Shown here piece after piece: positions 1 to 11,526 of a stretch of 64,000 nucleotides of DNA. Position 1 is the first letter of the stretch, and the number at the start of each line of letters is the position of its first letter. The notes beneath the pieces are model-generated. The model made no database searches. It saw nothing but the letters and a program-made list of their open reading frames with translations, and was not told where the DNA came from. The stretch lies in contig NC_054871.1 of the NCBI RefSeq assembly GCF_018320785.1, forward strand, positions 17,542,339 to 17,606,338. The letters are read 5' to 3'. The translations under genes were made by a program, and so were the position numbers. Source of the DNA: Cheilinus undulatus. Lineage: Eukaryota; Chordata; Actinopteri; Labriformes; Labridae.

Positions 1-63
1 TTTGGCTTTTAGTGTGAAAAATATCACTCAATGCTTGACAAGTGCAATGATTCCTCTAAAGTA

Positions 64-1283
64 CACTGTATTGCCAAAAGTATTCACTCACCCATCCAAA
101 TAATTGAAATCAGGTGTTCAGTCACTTCCATGGCCACAGGTGTATAAAATCAAGCACCTAGGCATGCAGACTGTTTCTACAAACATTTGTGAAAGAATGG
201 GTTGCTCTCAGGAGCTCAGTGAATTCCAGCGTGGTACTGTGATAGGACGCCACCTGTGCAACAAGTCCAGTCGTGAAATTTCCTCACTTCTAAATATTCC
301 ACAGTCAACTGTCAGTGGTGTTATAACAATGTGGAAGCAATTGGGAACGACAGCAACTCAACCACAAAGTGGTAGGCCACATAAAATGATGGATGCTGAG
401 GTACATAGTGCACAGAGTTTGCCAACTTTCTGCAGTCGTTCGCTACAGACCTCCAAACTTCATGTGGCCTTCAGATTAGTTCATGAACAGTGCATAGAGA
501 GCTTCATGGAATGGGTTTCCATGGCCAAGCAGCTGCATCCAAGCCATACATCAACAAGTGCAATGCAAAGCATCAGATGCAGTGGTGTAAAGCACACCGC
601 CACTGGACTCTAGAGCAGTGGAGACGTCTTCTCTGGAGTGTCGAATTGCGCTTCTCCATCTGGCAATGTGATGGATGAGTCTGGGTTTGGCGGTTGCAAG
701 GAGAACGGTGCTTGTCTGACTGCATTGCACCAAGTGTAAAGTTTGGTGGAGGGGGGATTATGGTGTGGGCTTGTTTTTCAGGAGCTGGGCTTGGCCCCTC
801 AGTTCCAGTGAAAGGAGCTCTGAATGCTTCAGCATACCAAGAGATTATGGACAATTCCATGCTCCCAACTTTGTGGGAACAGTTTGGGGATGGCCCTTTC
901 CTGTTCCAGCATGACTGTGTACCAGTGCACAAAGCAAGGTCCATAAAGACATGGAGGAGAGAGTTTGGTGTGGATGAACTTGACTGGCCTGCACAGAGTC
1001 CTGACCTCAACCTGATAGAACACCTTAGAGTAGAAACTGAGAGCCAGGCCTTCTCATCCAACATCAGTGTGTGACCTCACAAATATGCTTCTGGAAGAAT
1101 GGTCAAAAAATCCCATAAACACACTCCTAAACCTTGTGGAAAGCCTTCCCAGAAGAGTTGAAGCTGTTCTAGCTGCAAAGGGTGGGCTGACATCATATTA
1201 AACCATATGGATTAAGAATGGGATGTCACTCAAATTCATATGTAAGTCAAGGCAGGTGAGCGAATACTTTTGGCAATATAGTG
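64..1283 (+). mobile_element. Tc1-like DNA transposon, copy 1 (dead)
   Basis: A complete but inactive Tc1/mariner-superfamily element of 1220 bp. The left end begins CACTGTATTGCCAAAAG. The right end, read on the other strand, begins CACTATATTGCCAAAAG, so the terminal inverted repeats are still clear. Both ends are flanked by TA (62-63 and 1284-1285), the expected target duplication. Nearly all of the interior is a decayed transposase gene on the plus strand. A close relative sits at 34.7-36.5 kb. Confidence 0.93.
164..1201 (+). pseudogene. Tc1-like transposase pseudogene, copy 1
   Basis: This is the remnant of a DD34E transposase, read across several frames from MQTVSTNICERMG to a terminal AAKGGLTSY-stop. 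The N-terminal helix-turn-helix part (SREISSLLNIPQSTVSG) and the catalytic core ([40 protein letters not shown]) are easy to recognise. It cannot make an active enzyme. A 14-base deletion after residue ~75, between two GGA triplets, shifts the frame. The first catalytic Asp is replaced (SVELRF instead of SDE.RF), a stop follows WQCDG, and about ten bases are missing after IEHL. The second Asp and the final Glu are still present. Confidence 0.9.
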
Positions 1284-3782
1284 TATACTTAAGTATAAAA
1301 GAGAAAGTTGAGATTTTAAAAGTATACCAAAAGTAAATGTAGTTAGTTACTTTCCACCACAACGTGAGTCTGGTCTGGTCGACAGTCCTGCCTGTTAGAG
1401 GGAAGGTTTATGTCGCCACTGTAACGGGGCTACATACTGCTAATGCTGTGTTCATGGTAATTAACGCTGGTCTTTATTATAACACTAATGATAAATGCTG
1501 GTCTATTATAGGACACGACAGAGAGAACTGTCTAGACCTGAGATAGCATCCCTGGTTCAAGTCATGTGGCTCCTCTCCTGCTTTCTTGTCAATGTTTTTG
1601 ATTCTGACCACTTACCTCATCTATATCTATTAATAAAGGCATAAAAAGCCCCAAAAGTATATATTTAAAGAAGAAGTATGACTTGTTTGTCAAAAAAGGA
1701 AAATAGGAAAATAAGAAGCAAAATTAAACCATTGTTAGATATTTGCTCCTTTTTGACTATGGAATAGAGACTCAGCTCTTGTCTTTTTTATTTAATATCC
1801 ATTTCAGAACCATAAACCCAGTTACCAAAAGATGCATGGATCAGGTGTCTACTTTCCTCCAGGGTAGGACCTTCAGACTCCCGATTTAACCCCTTAAAGC
1901 CTGTTAACTCAAATAATAGCCAGAAAATTCTCATTTTTTATAACTAAAATATTTATTTAACCTTCTACCCAAATCCAAAAAAGAAAAATTTCCATAAAAT
2001 TACAGATATATTTTTTGTATCACATTTGATCAATTAAGGTGTTTTCGGCAACCAATGATCCACTGTAGGGCTTTTTTATAATTTTTCTGCCTATATTAAA
2101 GTGATTTTTAAGTGATTTATTGATATTTTGATTCAATAGAGGTCCCATAAGAGTGTGAATCAAATATGATACAATAGGCATTTAGGGGTTAAACTGTTCC
2201 ACACACCTTTTTATACTTCCATAATCCATGCTGTAAATATTACAAATCATTAAAATAGTTGAGAATCACTGTAAAACAACTGAAAAGATCAAAGTATTAA
2301 AAGTTTAACAAAATCATTTTTTAATCCAGAGAAAAAGACAAATCAATGTTTTCTAAAGACAGTGCTTTCCAGTGATTCAGAGTCTAAGTAACTGTATAAA
2401 GAACCTTTATTATTCTTATAACTTTTCCCATTTTTTTGTTTTCTTCAACATACACATGTCAGTACATTCCTACTTGTGTTTTTCATTGCTAAATATGCAG
2501 AAATTTTGCACCCAGGGGCTGAAAGCACATTTTAAACACTTAAAAAGAAAAAAATGTTGATGTTTTCACTCATGTCTTTTTTATTTCCCTCTGTGTTGTT
2601 GATCTGGCTCAGGGGTTAGGTACGACTGCAGCGTGGTAGAGACAGAAGCTGCAGTCAAAGCTCCTGTGATCGGGTGCACACTTCATAGAGACCAGCAGAT
2701 GGAGGGGAGTGAGGAGCTGCGTGCTTCCTGAAGGTTTAGCAAGAACTGAGAGGTTACACTCCGCCAGTACAAAGCTGACCTGTCACACGCTGAAACATGC
2801 CGTATATCAATGCAGAGGAGCTTCCTGTTTATGTACCTTGCTGAGCACAGCTATCAGAGGAAAAGAGAGAGGGATTACAGATGAAAATATGTAGGAAATG
2901 TTGTTTCTCTCCTCACAAACTGAGGCGAACTTGGAGGCAGCATGCATGTGACGCCTGCATTTCCATTTTCGACGCTAATTAATGTTGTTTTGTCTTCAAA
3001 GTGCAATTGCAACCGGTAGTTATCAGCCTTGATCGCAGCATTTTCAAGGTTGTCTAGATGTGAGCCGTCACACAACAAATACCTGTAAATATAGAATAGA
3101 GGCACAACAGAGAAATAAAGGAATTATGGCGTGTGGAGAGCTCTGTGCAAATGAGGCACAGGAGAGATAGTCTGTGATGAAGTGAAGGACAAAACTGACA
3201 AAACAGCATATTATTTCTGCCTAGATCACTCTATAAAATCTGCTTTTCTGTTTTTGTGTGTCGGTGTTGTGTTGTGAACATGTATGTGTTTGTGTTTCTT
3301 CTCTTGGCAAACACCCAGCACTGAGGATCTCTCCACCTGCTCTGTATCAACCAGCAGGGCAGGCCTCAGTCTCTTACTCACACATCACAGTTTAGCTGTG
3401 TCTCATTCACATCGTCACCCCCCTGACATCTGCCCGTGTGCGTCTGTGTGCGTGTCCCAGTGCTGGTGTGAGTTTGTGTTAGCGGGCCGGGTTTGTGTGT
3501 GAGGTGAGGTTAAATAGGCGCCTAGCAATGAGAGGTGGGAACTGAAGCGGAACTGGCAGAATATCACACTCACATACAAGCAGTGACCATAGATACAACA
3601 CCATCAGAGCAGCATGTAAACTGCAGGTGTGGCCTATGCCTCAGTGATCATCCCGTACTTTGTTTTGACCCGGTCGCCTGTCACTGTGTGGGTATAATGT
3701 GTGGTAATGCCTGTATAGCTGTGTCTGTTCTGCCTGCACACACGCATCCTGGGGATTTTATTTGCTGGTTTTTCATCACACT
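1284..3782. other. AT-rich intergenic DNA, no gene recognised
   Basis: About 2.5 kb without a convincing coding region. Open frames here are short and have no family resemblance. A decayed SINE tail occupies ~1547-1690. The stretch 2600-3750 is less AT-rich and has GT-rich patches but shows no splice-bounded exon that I can identify. Confidence 0.5.
1547..1690 (+). repeat. decayed tRNA-derived SINE, 3' part
   Basis: The sequence has a box-B-like CCCTGGTTCAAGTC, then a CT-rich body with CTCCTGCTTTCTTGTC, and a tail with AATAAAGGCATAAAAAGCCCC. This is the layout of the SINE copies seen elsewhere in this window (5.1, 29.4, 31.6 and 60.7 kb). The tRNA-like head is missing or too decayed to see. 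Confidence 0.55.
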
Positions 3783-4110
3783 GATGATATGATGTATTAA
3801 AATATGATGTAACTCAATGTGGTACAATAACATATGATGCAAATTATGTAATACAATGTGATACGGTACAACTTAAACTATGATATGATAAACCATGTGA
3901 GATGATAATATACTATAATGACTATACCATACCACATGACGTGGCAGGCCATGGTAATATATGAAACAATATGGTATTATTAAAGCATGTGATACAATAT
4001 GACAATACAACATGATAGGATACCATATGGCGAAGCACCCCATGACATGACAGGGCACATTATACCACAATAGCATACCAAATAATGTGATGTACAAGGT
4101 TACTACAGTT

Positions 4111-4635
4111 GACTAAAACTAACTAAATAACTAAAAACTGAAACTAAACAAAAAATAAGCTTTACTAAAAGTAAACTAAAACTGTTCTGACAAAACTGAC
4201 TAAAATTGAATTAAATTAGGGATAAAATTGCCTTAGTTTTAGTCTTTGACAGCAGCAAACTGACATGTATGCCAAAACCTGGAGAGACATTAAATGCCAG
4301 ATTTGACTGAAGGATAATAAATGTAATAGTTAGTTTAGGTCTTTAGTTATCAGATATCATATTTGAATAAATAAAATGAAAGGCCTGTTTGAAAGTGTTT
4401 TTAAAACATTGTGTGATATTAACTGTTTCTGACCCTTTTGGGTCTCACCACTGACAAGTAAATCATATTGCTGTTAAGACCAACACTAATACTAATAAAA
4501 ACTCAACTAAAACAAAGCTTTTTTTGAAAAATAAAAATTCAGTTAACAAAAGTGGCAGTAAAAAATAATTTAAACTGAACTAAAAGTGAAAACAAAAATA
4601 AAACTTAATTTAAAAAGCCTAATGAAAACTACTAC
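4111..4635. repeat. interspersed repeat with CTAAAACTA-rich ends
   Basis: This roughly 525-bp block interrupts the pentanucleotide array. Both ends are rich in variants of ACTAAAACTAA (CTAAAACTAACTAAATAAC on the left; CTCAACTAAAAC and CTGAACTAAAAG on the right), and the middle is unrelated unique-looking sequence. Repeats with ends of this type are common in fish genomes and are usually non-autonomous DNA elements. I could not define exact ends or a target duplication. Confidence 0.5.
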
Positions 4636-5101
4636 AACCGATGTGACATGATTGTCATGATATGTGATACAGTAAAGAATGATAGTATGATAAAATAAAA
4701 AATAAACAAAACAAAACAACACTATGCAACATGACGGATACAATATGGCACTGAACGGCATGATATGATAGATATGATATGCTACAATACGATTTTATAC
4801 AATATGACTCAACCCACATAAAATGATATTACATAATACGATACGGTAAAAGCCGTAATGATACGACTATATCGTATGATACTAAACCATACACCATCCC
4901 ATACCACATGATAGGATGCCATATAATATGGCATGTCATGACTTTACATGGCAAATTATTTCCATTTTACGATATAATACAATATGGCACTGCATACGCA
5001 GTACAATATGGTAGGATATGATACAATATCATACGGTAGTACATCATATGACAGCATGAAATAACCTGGCACATAATACTATGACAAGAAATGATACCAT
5101 A

Positions 5102-5241
5102 GGGGGTGCAGGTGGCCTAGTGGTTCAAGGCATGCAGGTCCGCATGTCTACCCTTCACTCTCTCATCCCTGTTTTGGACTCTTTCCACTGTTGTTTACCA
5201 CAATAAAGTTACAAAAAGCAAAATAAGTCCTAAAAAAAAAA
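5102..5241 (+). repeat. tRNA-derived SINE with target duplication
   Basis: The head GGGGGTGCAGGTGGCCTAG resembles a tRNA 5' half with box A. The body is CT-rich, followed by ACAATAAAG and an A-rich tail. Flanks match: AAGAAATGATACCATAG before and AAGAAAATGATACAATAG after, a target duplication of about 17 bp drawn from the pentanucleotide array. The box B region appears deleted, so this copy would not be transcribed well by RNA polymerase III. Confidence 0.8.
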
Positions 5242-5945
5242 AGAAAATGATACAATAGGATATGATGCAACAAGATTCAATATGATACAGTACAGTATGA
5301 TATGATGCAAACCATGGTATTAGCTGTGATACAATACACTATGCAGCATGACAGATACAATATGGCACCACATGGCACGATACAATATGTTAGGATACGA
5401 TAAAATGCGATACAACACAACATGGTATGAGAAAGCAGGATATGATATGATATGATAAGACACAGCTGGATATGATACACTATGATACCATATGACAAGA
5501 CAGGATACAATATGACAAAGTACAGCATGACAGTATGATACAGTAGAAAACCACACCACAGGGTATGTTACAGTACGATACGACACAGCATGATACAAAA
5601 TGGTACAATACGTTACAATACAGTATGGTAAAACATAACGCAATATGATACAATACCATGTGTTACGATACAATATGATATGATACGATAAAATGCAATA
5701 TGATATAATACGATAGGATGTGTCATTATGCAACGCGTTACGAAGCCAGACAACATGACGTGGCTCATTATGCTGTGATACAATACAACACAATACGATG
5801 CAAACCATGTGCAATGAGTTGATACTATACAGCATGATAAGATATAATACAACATGACATTACATAAGACAATAGGATATGATACTTCACATTACCTTAT
5901 GTCACCTACGATATCAAACAATAAGATATGATACACTTAGTGCCC

Positions 5946-8865
5946 CCACCCGTCTAGACCCCCAGACTCTTCTCTACACTGCAGGTAGACAGAGTATCAA
6001 CCTGACTGATTGCTGATGCAGATATTTGGCATTTAGCTGATTCTGCATTTTGTTTCACAGATAATCAAATCGCCCGAGATCAATTAATCAAGATCAATTC
6101 AAATGTGTGTTACTTTCTGTCCCTCTGGTTTTGTTTTTACTCCCTACAGTCTCACCTAATGTTCCGCTCACAACACTGTTTGACTGGCTTGATGTCACAG
6201 AACTATCAGCCAATCAGCACTGAGGCCTGGGTGGCACTGACACAGAGAGTGTACAGCCCCACTTCCTGTTTGCTCTGTGCTGTTTCTCGTGTTGACAGAT
6301 GTAGTGCTAAATTGTCCTTAATTTTTTTTAACATGCAGTTTTACTTTTGTGACTAGAAGTAAATTTTGTTTGTCAGAACAAATGCATATCAGTTCCAAAT
6401 ATCGTTAAGTGGTCACACACACTTCTAGTAAGTGGTACTGAAAAACCACAATCAGTCAACCCTTACTACTCTACACCTGCTTCAAAAAATATTGCACACT
6501 TTTGTGCCTGAGCAACATCAGCTGATTCTTGAGATTTCCCATAATCAATTGATGTAGACTGACAGGTAGAGAGATCCTTGAAGTCTGAAAGACACTTTCT
6601 GACAGTCTTGCTTTCACATTGTCCTAGGCTGTGGATGTCACAAGTTTGATCCTGTTAAAAATCATACTCCAGTTACTTTGCAAACAAACACATTTGATCA
6701 CATCAACTCAAAGGAAAATCATATTTGTGCAGGAATAGGTGTTTTATCCATGTATTTAAATTGAATTTAACCCAAAGAAATTAAAAATACCAAAAGCATT
6801 TTTAAATACTGTGTAAATATACCCATGTCTTAATCATTAATGAAACTGTTCAGGCCAGGTTCAGATTAATCTCAGATGTTTTTTTAAGTCTACAGCAAGC
6901 ATACGGCAATGTCATATCTGTTCTTGTACAGTCATGGAAAACACACAGCCTGTCTTTTAACAAGATGAGAGAATAAGAGCAGCAGAGAAGACTGTCACTT
7001 GATAGAAGCTCTTCTTTCTTACCTGCTGAGGTCCCTGCAGACAGACAAAACTGTACTTTGGCATTGTGATTAATGCAAAAGTCAACGGTGCACATTACAT
7101 TGGGTTTATCTCACCATAATACAGCAGGATTTTATGGTTTCACAGAAGGGTAATAAACAAAAAGCACATGTGATTTCTAAAAGCCTGAAGGCATCAAGGA
7201 ACAGCTGCATTTTTATTTTTTCTACACTTGAATATTTTTGTGAATTAATTAAAAAGATACAGAAGAAGAGGAAGGAATCCTGTTTGTAGTGCAGGTTTCT
7301 GATCATGCATTCCTTATACAATACATACATTATATACATTATAGCGATAAGATGCATTCCAGCTCAGCAGCAAACCCCTGAAATTCTTGTCAACACAGGG
7401 TCATGATGATGTCCAGAATTTTATTTATCCTGCGGCTCCAGACCTGAGCAGCAGGCCTGGCTGTGTTTGTTTGTTTGTGTTTCTGCTTCGGTCCCTGCTT
7501 CCTGTAGCTCTGCGGCGTCAACCCGCCCACCGTCGTCCTTCCCATTAGACCCAGGGAAAACACGGCCCTGCTGCCACAGCCGTGCAGAAATCCCGGCGAC
7601 TGAGGTTTCCTCTTTGGACTGACTGAAGTGTTTGCTGTTTCCCACATTGTTGGAATTCAACACCAGCCTGTTTACTGGTCCCCATGTGGCTTCAGTCTCC
7701 CTCCCTCTTCCTCTCTTTTTTTTTCATCTCCAGACATACCTTTTTTTAAAAACATGGCATACATAGTGTTTGCTCCTAGTAATAAGACAGCATGCTACCA
7801 AAGAAATAACTGAAATGACCATGTTTTTGCAAGCAAATTATATTGTTCATTATGGCTACGTGCGTGTTATATAACCCTCTGGTTAACAAAAGGTGATGAT
7901 TTTTTTGTAACCTTTTTTTACTGTGCAAATGTGCAGCCACACTCCTAAATCTCTCTTTGTGTTGCAGAAATTAAGAGAGTTGTTATATACTATTAATAGT
8001 CTAATCTATTGGAGCATTTTTCCACTGTGAGGTACTGTATGGGCATCAGGGACATTGTTTCATATACTTTATTTTGCAGCTGACAGTGAATCATACAATG
8101 AATCAAAGGAAATCATATACATCTCAAGGAAAAATGTTAACAAGATGATGAGGCGCATGCAAAATGAGAATCTCTTCTTTATCTTTGTTTCCTTTTTTTT
8201 TTCCACTTCCTTCCCTCGGTACAGCCAGATGGCAAAGCTCCAGCTCTGCAGTCCTCTTCATACACTCATCATATTTGATGGGCGTCCTGCTGCCGAGTTT
8301 CAAGGAGGCCATGTGTTTACGAAATGACACTTGTGACAAAAGAAAACTTCTATTTAGCAAGCCGATTCTGGGGAGGGGGTGCATGGGGGCAGCAGCATGT
8401 GTGAACAAAGATTTAGGGAATGTGCTGTATATATTGAGCTTACATAGGAGCAAGGCAGTGGGAGAAAGGTTGTGTATGTGTTGTGTGTTCGTACCAGTGA
8501 AATCCATACCGTCTCTGTTTCACACTGCTGGATTCGTGTTGTCTTTTAATCACATCCTGTACCTTTTTCATCTTTTTACTATGTTACAATACAGTTTATA
8601 AGCATTTTTGTGCATGTACCATTCCAATACAGTGAGTTTTCCACATTAATGTCACAAATATTATACATTGTTAGCTCTCCTTCGCTGATGGATTCAGTCA
8701 GGACAAACTTTTGTTTAAAAAAAATCATTTGTTGTACATTTTGCTACTGAAACAGGTTTCATTTGTTGTTTATTTGTTCTCAATATGCTATCATCTTATC
8801 CTAATATTGTCTTTGTCTTCAATGGTGAGGAATTCCCATCAAAGTTTTCCCCTTCTCTTAATACT
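5946..8865. other. intergenic DNA 3' of lhx9, no gene recognised
   Basis: Nearly 3 kb with only short, unconvincing open frames. A GC-richer patch at about 7410-7660 is open in two overlapping minus-strand frames but has no recognisable domain. The end nearest 8.86 kb is the likely 3' untranslated region and flank of the lhx9 alternative terminal exon. Confidence 0.45.
8769..8774 (-). terminator. lhx9: candidate poly(A) signal for lhx9 short isoform
   Basis: A canonical AATAAA on the minus strand lies about 92 bases after the stop codon of the alternative terminal exon. Position and orientation suit a very short 3' untranslated region. Only the hexamer supports it. Confidence 0.35.
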
Positions 8866-8922
8866 TTAGGGAATTTTCAAACGTCGGGATGTATGGCTGT
8901 AATGCCCCAAGATTTGTTCTCC
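8866..8922 (-). CDS. lhx9: lhx9 alternative terminal exon (homeodomain-truncating)
   Basis: Read on the minus strand, an acceptor (CTTTCAG) is followed by 18 codons, GEQILGHYSHTSRRLKIP, and a stop. This matches almost exactly the alternative C-terminus I recall for mammalian LHX9 alpha-type isoforms, which replaces the last homeodomain helix. Exon 4 ends after a whole codon and this exon begins with one, so the splice 12088 to 8922 keeps frame and would give a 333-residue protein with both LIM domains but no recognition helix. Such a form could titrate LIM cofactors without binding DNA (known idea for the family, inferred here). The exon lies about 2.35 kb beyond the normal stop codon, so choice between isoforms means choosing between two terminal exons and two poly(A) sites. 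Confidence 0.9.
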   Translation of the reverse strand, partial: GEQILGHYSHTSRRLKIP

Positions 8923-11271
8923 CTGAAAGAAACGATAGAGTAAGAATATATTAACTACAGAGCAACCTGGCTTTACTGGGTCTGCATTTAACTCTTAATT
9001 CATTTTAGGCTTACCAATACGCTATGCATAAAAAATATATATACTATAAATGTATATATCAATATATGCTTTGAAGCATTCCTTTGATTTAAATTTTAAA
9101 GCCATGTTCATGCATTAAAAAGCAAATTCATATTTTTGACTGCAGGGTTTAGATGCAAATCCATGGGGCATTACGTTAAAAACCATAAACATCATAAAAT
9201 AGGAAATAGAAATTAAAAATGGAGGCAAAAATGAGGACGTTTAACTGGTCATTAATAACTGAAAGCTTTCTCATTTGTTGATGTGGTAAACAAAAATAGT
9301 ATTTAGGATAAAAAACACAAATAATGGCAAGTGCAATGAAAAATAAAACTCATTTAAAGCAAAGTATTTTTATTCACACAAATTTAATAAGATATATAAC
9401 AACCGTTTGGTCCATAAATATTTAAGGGGAAATAGTTTCTATACACCATCTTTATCAAGAAACAGGGAAACATGGACAATCTTGATAGAACACTTACTGT
9501 ACTCAACTATTAACACGAAGATCAATATATAAGGTTCTTGGATTACCCAACTATATCTGAAAGAGTGCACAAATGCTTTCTATGACATCGCTGCCCCCTT
9601 TTTAACAGGATACACCATAAAAAGATCTTCGGAAATAAGATGCAAAACAGTACAAAACTAGTGAGGCGTCAAAAGGATGTGAATCAGTTAACAAAGAACA
9701 CAGAGATCCTGAATTTCACAAACTTTCTCCCAAGTTATAGCATAAGGCACATAGTAGAACTGAGTTAGGCATCTACTTCAATAAGTAGATTTAGAGAACC
9801 ACTTTGTTCCACAATAGAACAAATTGTGACGCTCACGATGAAATGTATCAACTCCATTTAAGATTTCTTTCTTTTCTCTCTATCTTTCAGCCAGAAGAAA
9901 CATGTTTTTGGTCTGTTCAGTGGCAAGTGTCATTAAAGAAAGTATAAATATGGCCAAAACGGAGAACACATGGACAATGATTTCCCACTGGCTGCCTCTA
10001 AACAAACGACTTCGCCTTTCTGAGGTCATTTTAATGTTCGTATCAGCTCTACAAATCTAATCTGCAACGTCGCAACCATTTAATTTCTACTCCTTTCCCT
10101 TTTAAAATCACATTGTTACCCTGAGCAACATGATATAAACAATAATGCACTTTTCACTGGGCAGTATATTGTCACTGTGCAATCGGATTTAGCTGTGGAT
10201 CTATGGATGCGTTTTGACTGTGGTTAATCTATGAGGCCAGCAAATCTGAAAAAGTGCTCTGTCATGAAAACAATCAAGACAACAGTGTCTGTTAACTGTT
10301 TTCCTTTTTGAATTTCTCTCACTGATTTGTGATTTCCAGATAAATTCTCTCAATGTGACTGCATTACACGTTGAACAGTTACCACTGTACAGAATGTGGA
10401 ATTTGCTTGTTTTTTTCCCTCTCAATCACATTAGATATAATAATGAAGTCAAAAACATATGGAGGTTAGCATCAACCTGCCATATAAGCTGTGATGGTTG
10501 GATCCTAGTAATGAAATTTAGACGTTTTTCCATCTGACTCTGTGAGATATTTTAATGCCTGATTCCATCCAACTCAGTCTTAAAGACTGAAACATTCGGA
10601 AATAATTAAAGCCTGTTTTCTGGAGTTACCCATATACAGAACATTCGACAAGTTTATTTTCCAAATTATTCCAAAACAGAAACAAAAACAAAATCTTTAA
10701 ATTTGATAGTGCGAACACAGTGCATACATATACAAGTTTCTGAGGGCAAAATATTCATGATAGTTTAAAGTTTACCAATTAAGCATAAATTAGGAAGGGC
10801 TCGTTTTAGCATAATTCAATACAAATGTACAAATAAAGTCAAATCAAATATTAAATCTAGTTTCCAGACAAGCTTCAAGTTAAGTTTTTTTTTTTCTTTC
10901 CCCGATGAATTGGTTGTGGAATCCATGAAAATTTTCTAATCCGTTCGACTTCAAAAATGTCCCATTCAAAATCAATCTCTGCAAACTGTAACTCATCTAC
11001 AGACACGGCTGCCATGTGGTTTCAGATGCTACACATTAAAATGATTCCATGTGTTTTAATGTGGTCGCTGCTGTTCTTGCTCTTGTTGTTCTTGTTTGTG
11101 TACACAGTACAGCACTTTCTGTTCCAAGGAGCTGTCTCTGGTAGATTTAAAGGTGTCACTTAAAAAAATAAAATGTAGATTGACAAAAGAAAAACCAAAA
11201 AAAAAAAAAAAAACAAAACAAAGAAAACAAATCAATCAGATAAAAAAAATCAGTCTTCTAGAGATAGCTTG
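8923..11271 (-). other. lhx9: lhx9 3' untranslated region and flank
   Basis: This AT-rich stretch follows the main stop codon. It contains candidate poly(A) hexamers on the minus strand at 10653-10658 and 9369-9374, so the main transcript would have an untranslated region of about 0.6 or 1.9 kb. No other coding exon is visible. Confidence 0.55.
9369..9374 (-). terminator. lhx9: candidate poly(A) signal for main lhx9 transcript
   Basis: Minus-strand AATAAA in GTGTGAATAAAAATAC, about 1.9 kb after the main stop and before the alternative exon. A second hexamer at 10653-10658 is an equal candidate. Transcript ends cannot be decided from sequence alone. Confidence 0.35.
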
Positions 11272-11526
11272 TTAGAAAAGGTTTGTCAAGGTAGTTTGTG
11301 AAGGGCTCCCCGAATCATGGCTGTCCAAACTAGAGGTGACGGAGGTCACTACAGTGATAGAGGGGTTTGTCAGGTCTGTTAGTGTGGCCGCGCTGGAGGG
11401 GGGGGTCAGGGCCCCACTGTCAGATGAGGGCGGAGGGAGTGAGGTGCCATCAGCCTTATCAACACCTCCATTCTCCTGTCGCAAAACGTTCCTTCTGAAT
11501 TTGGCTCTTGCGTTTTGGAACCAAAC
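11272..11526 (-). CDS. lhx9: lhx9 exon 5: homeodomain helix 3 and C-terminus
   Basis: After the acceptor TTTGCAG the exon opens with VWFQNARAKFRRN, the DNA-recognition helix of the homeodomain. It continues through a Ser/Thr/Pro-rich tail (LTPPSSAATLTDLTN) to SPSQTTLTNLF and a TAA stop. The reading frame also runs open upstream of the splice site for a few codons, but the junction with exon 4 (LQ then VW) is exact. Confidence 0.97.
   Translation of the reverse strand, partial: VWFQNARAKFRRNVLRQENGGVDKADGTSLPPPSSDSGALTPPSSAATLTDLTNPSITVVTSVTSSLDSHDSGSPSQTTLTNLF

Larger units (their letters stand above)
3783..5945. repeat. degenerate pentanucleotide array, interrupted
   Basis: A long low-complexity tract built from five-base words such as GATAC, AATAT and GATAT (for example GATACAATATGATACGATA), imperfectly repeated. 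It is best preserved at 3783-4110, 4640-5100 and 5250-5940, about 1.5 kb in total. An interspersed repeat and a SINE split it into three blocks. Because the period is five, the minus strand reads open for up to 171 codons as YRIIS/YCILS-like repeats. These frames are artefacts. Confidence 0.85.

Noticed and set aside
573-1064. 163-codon minus-strand frame in the first Tc1-like element
   Set aside because: Antisense of the transposase pseudogene, repeated in copy 2 for the same reason.
5320-5835. 171-codon minus-strand open frame with many Tyr, Ile, Cys and Ser
   Set aside because: It is the direct product of the five-base repeat, has a five-residue period and no domain; two overlapping frames look the same.
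7390-7663. Two overlapping minus-strand frames of 80-85 codons in a GC-richer patch
   Set aside because: No family match, and neither has convincing splice context. Could be a conserved non-coding patch but I cannot support it.
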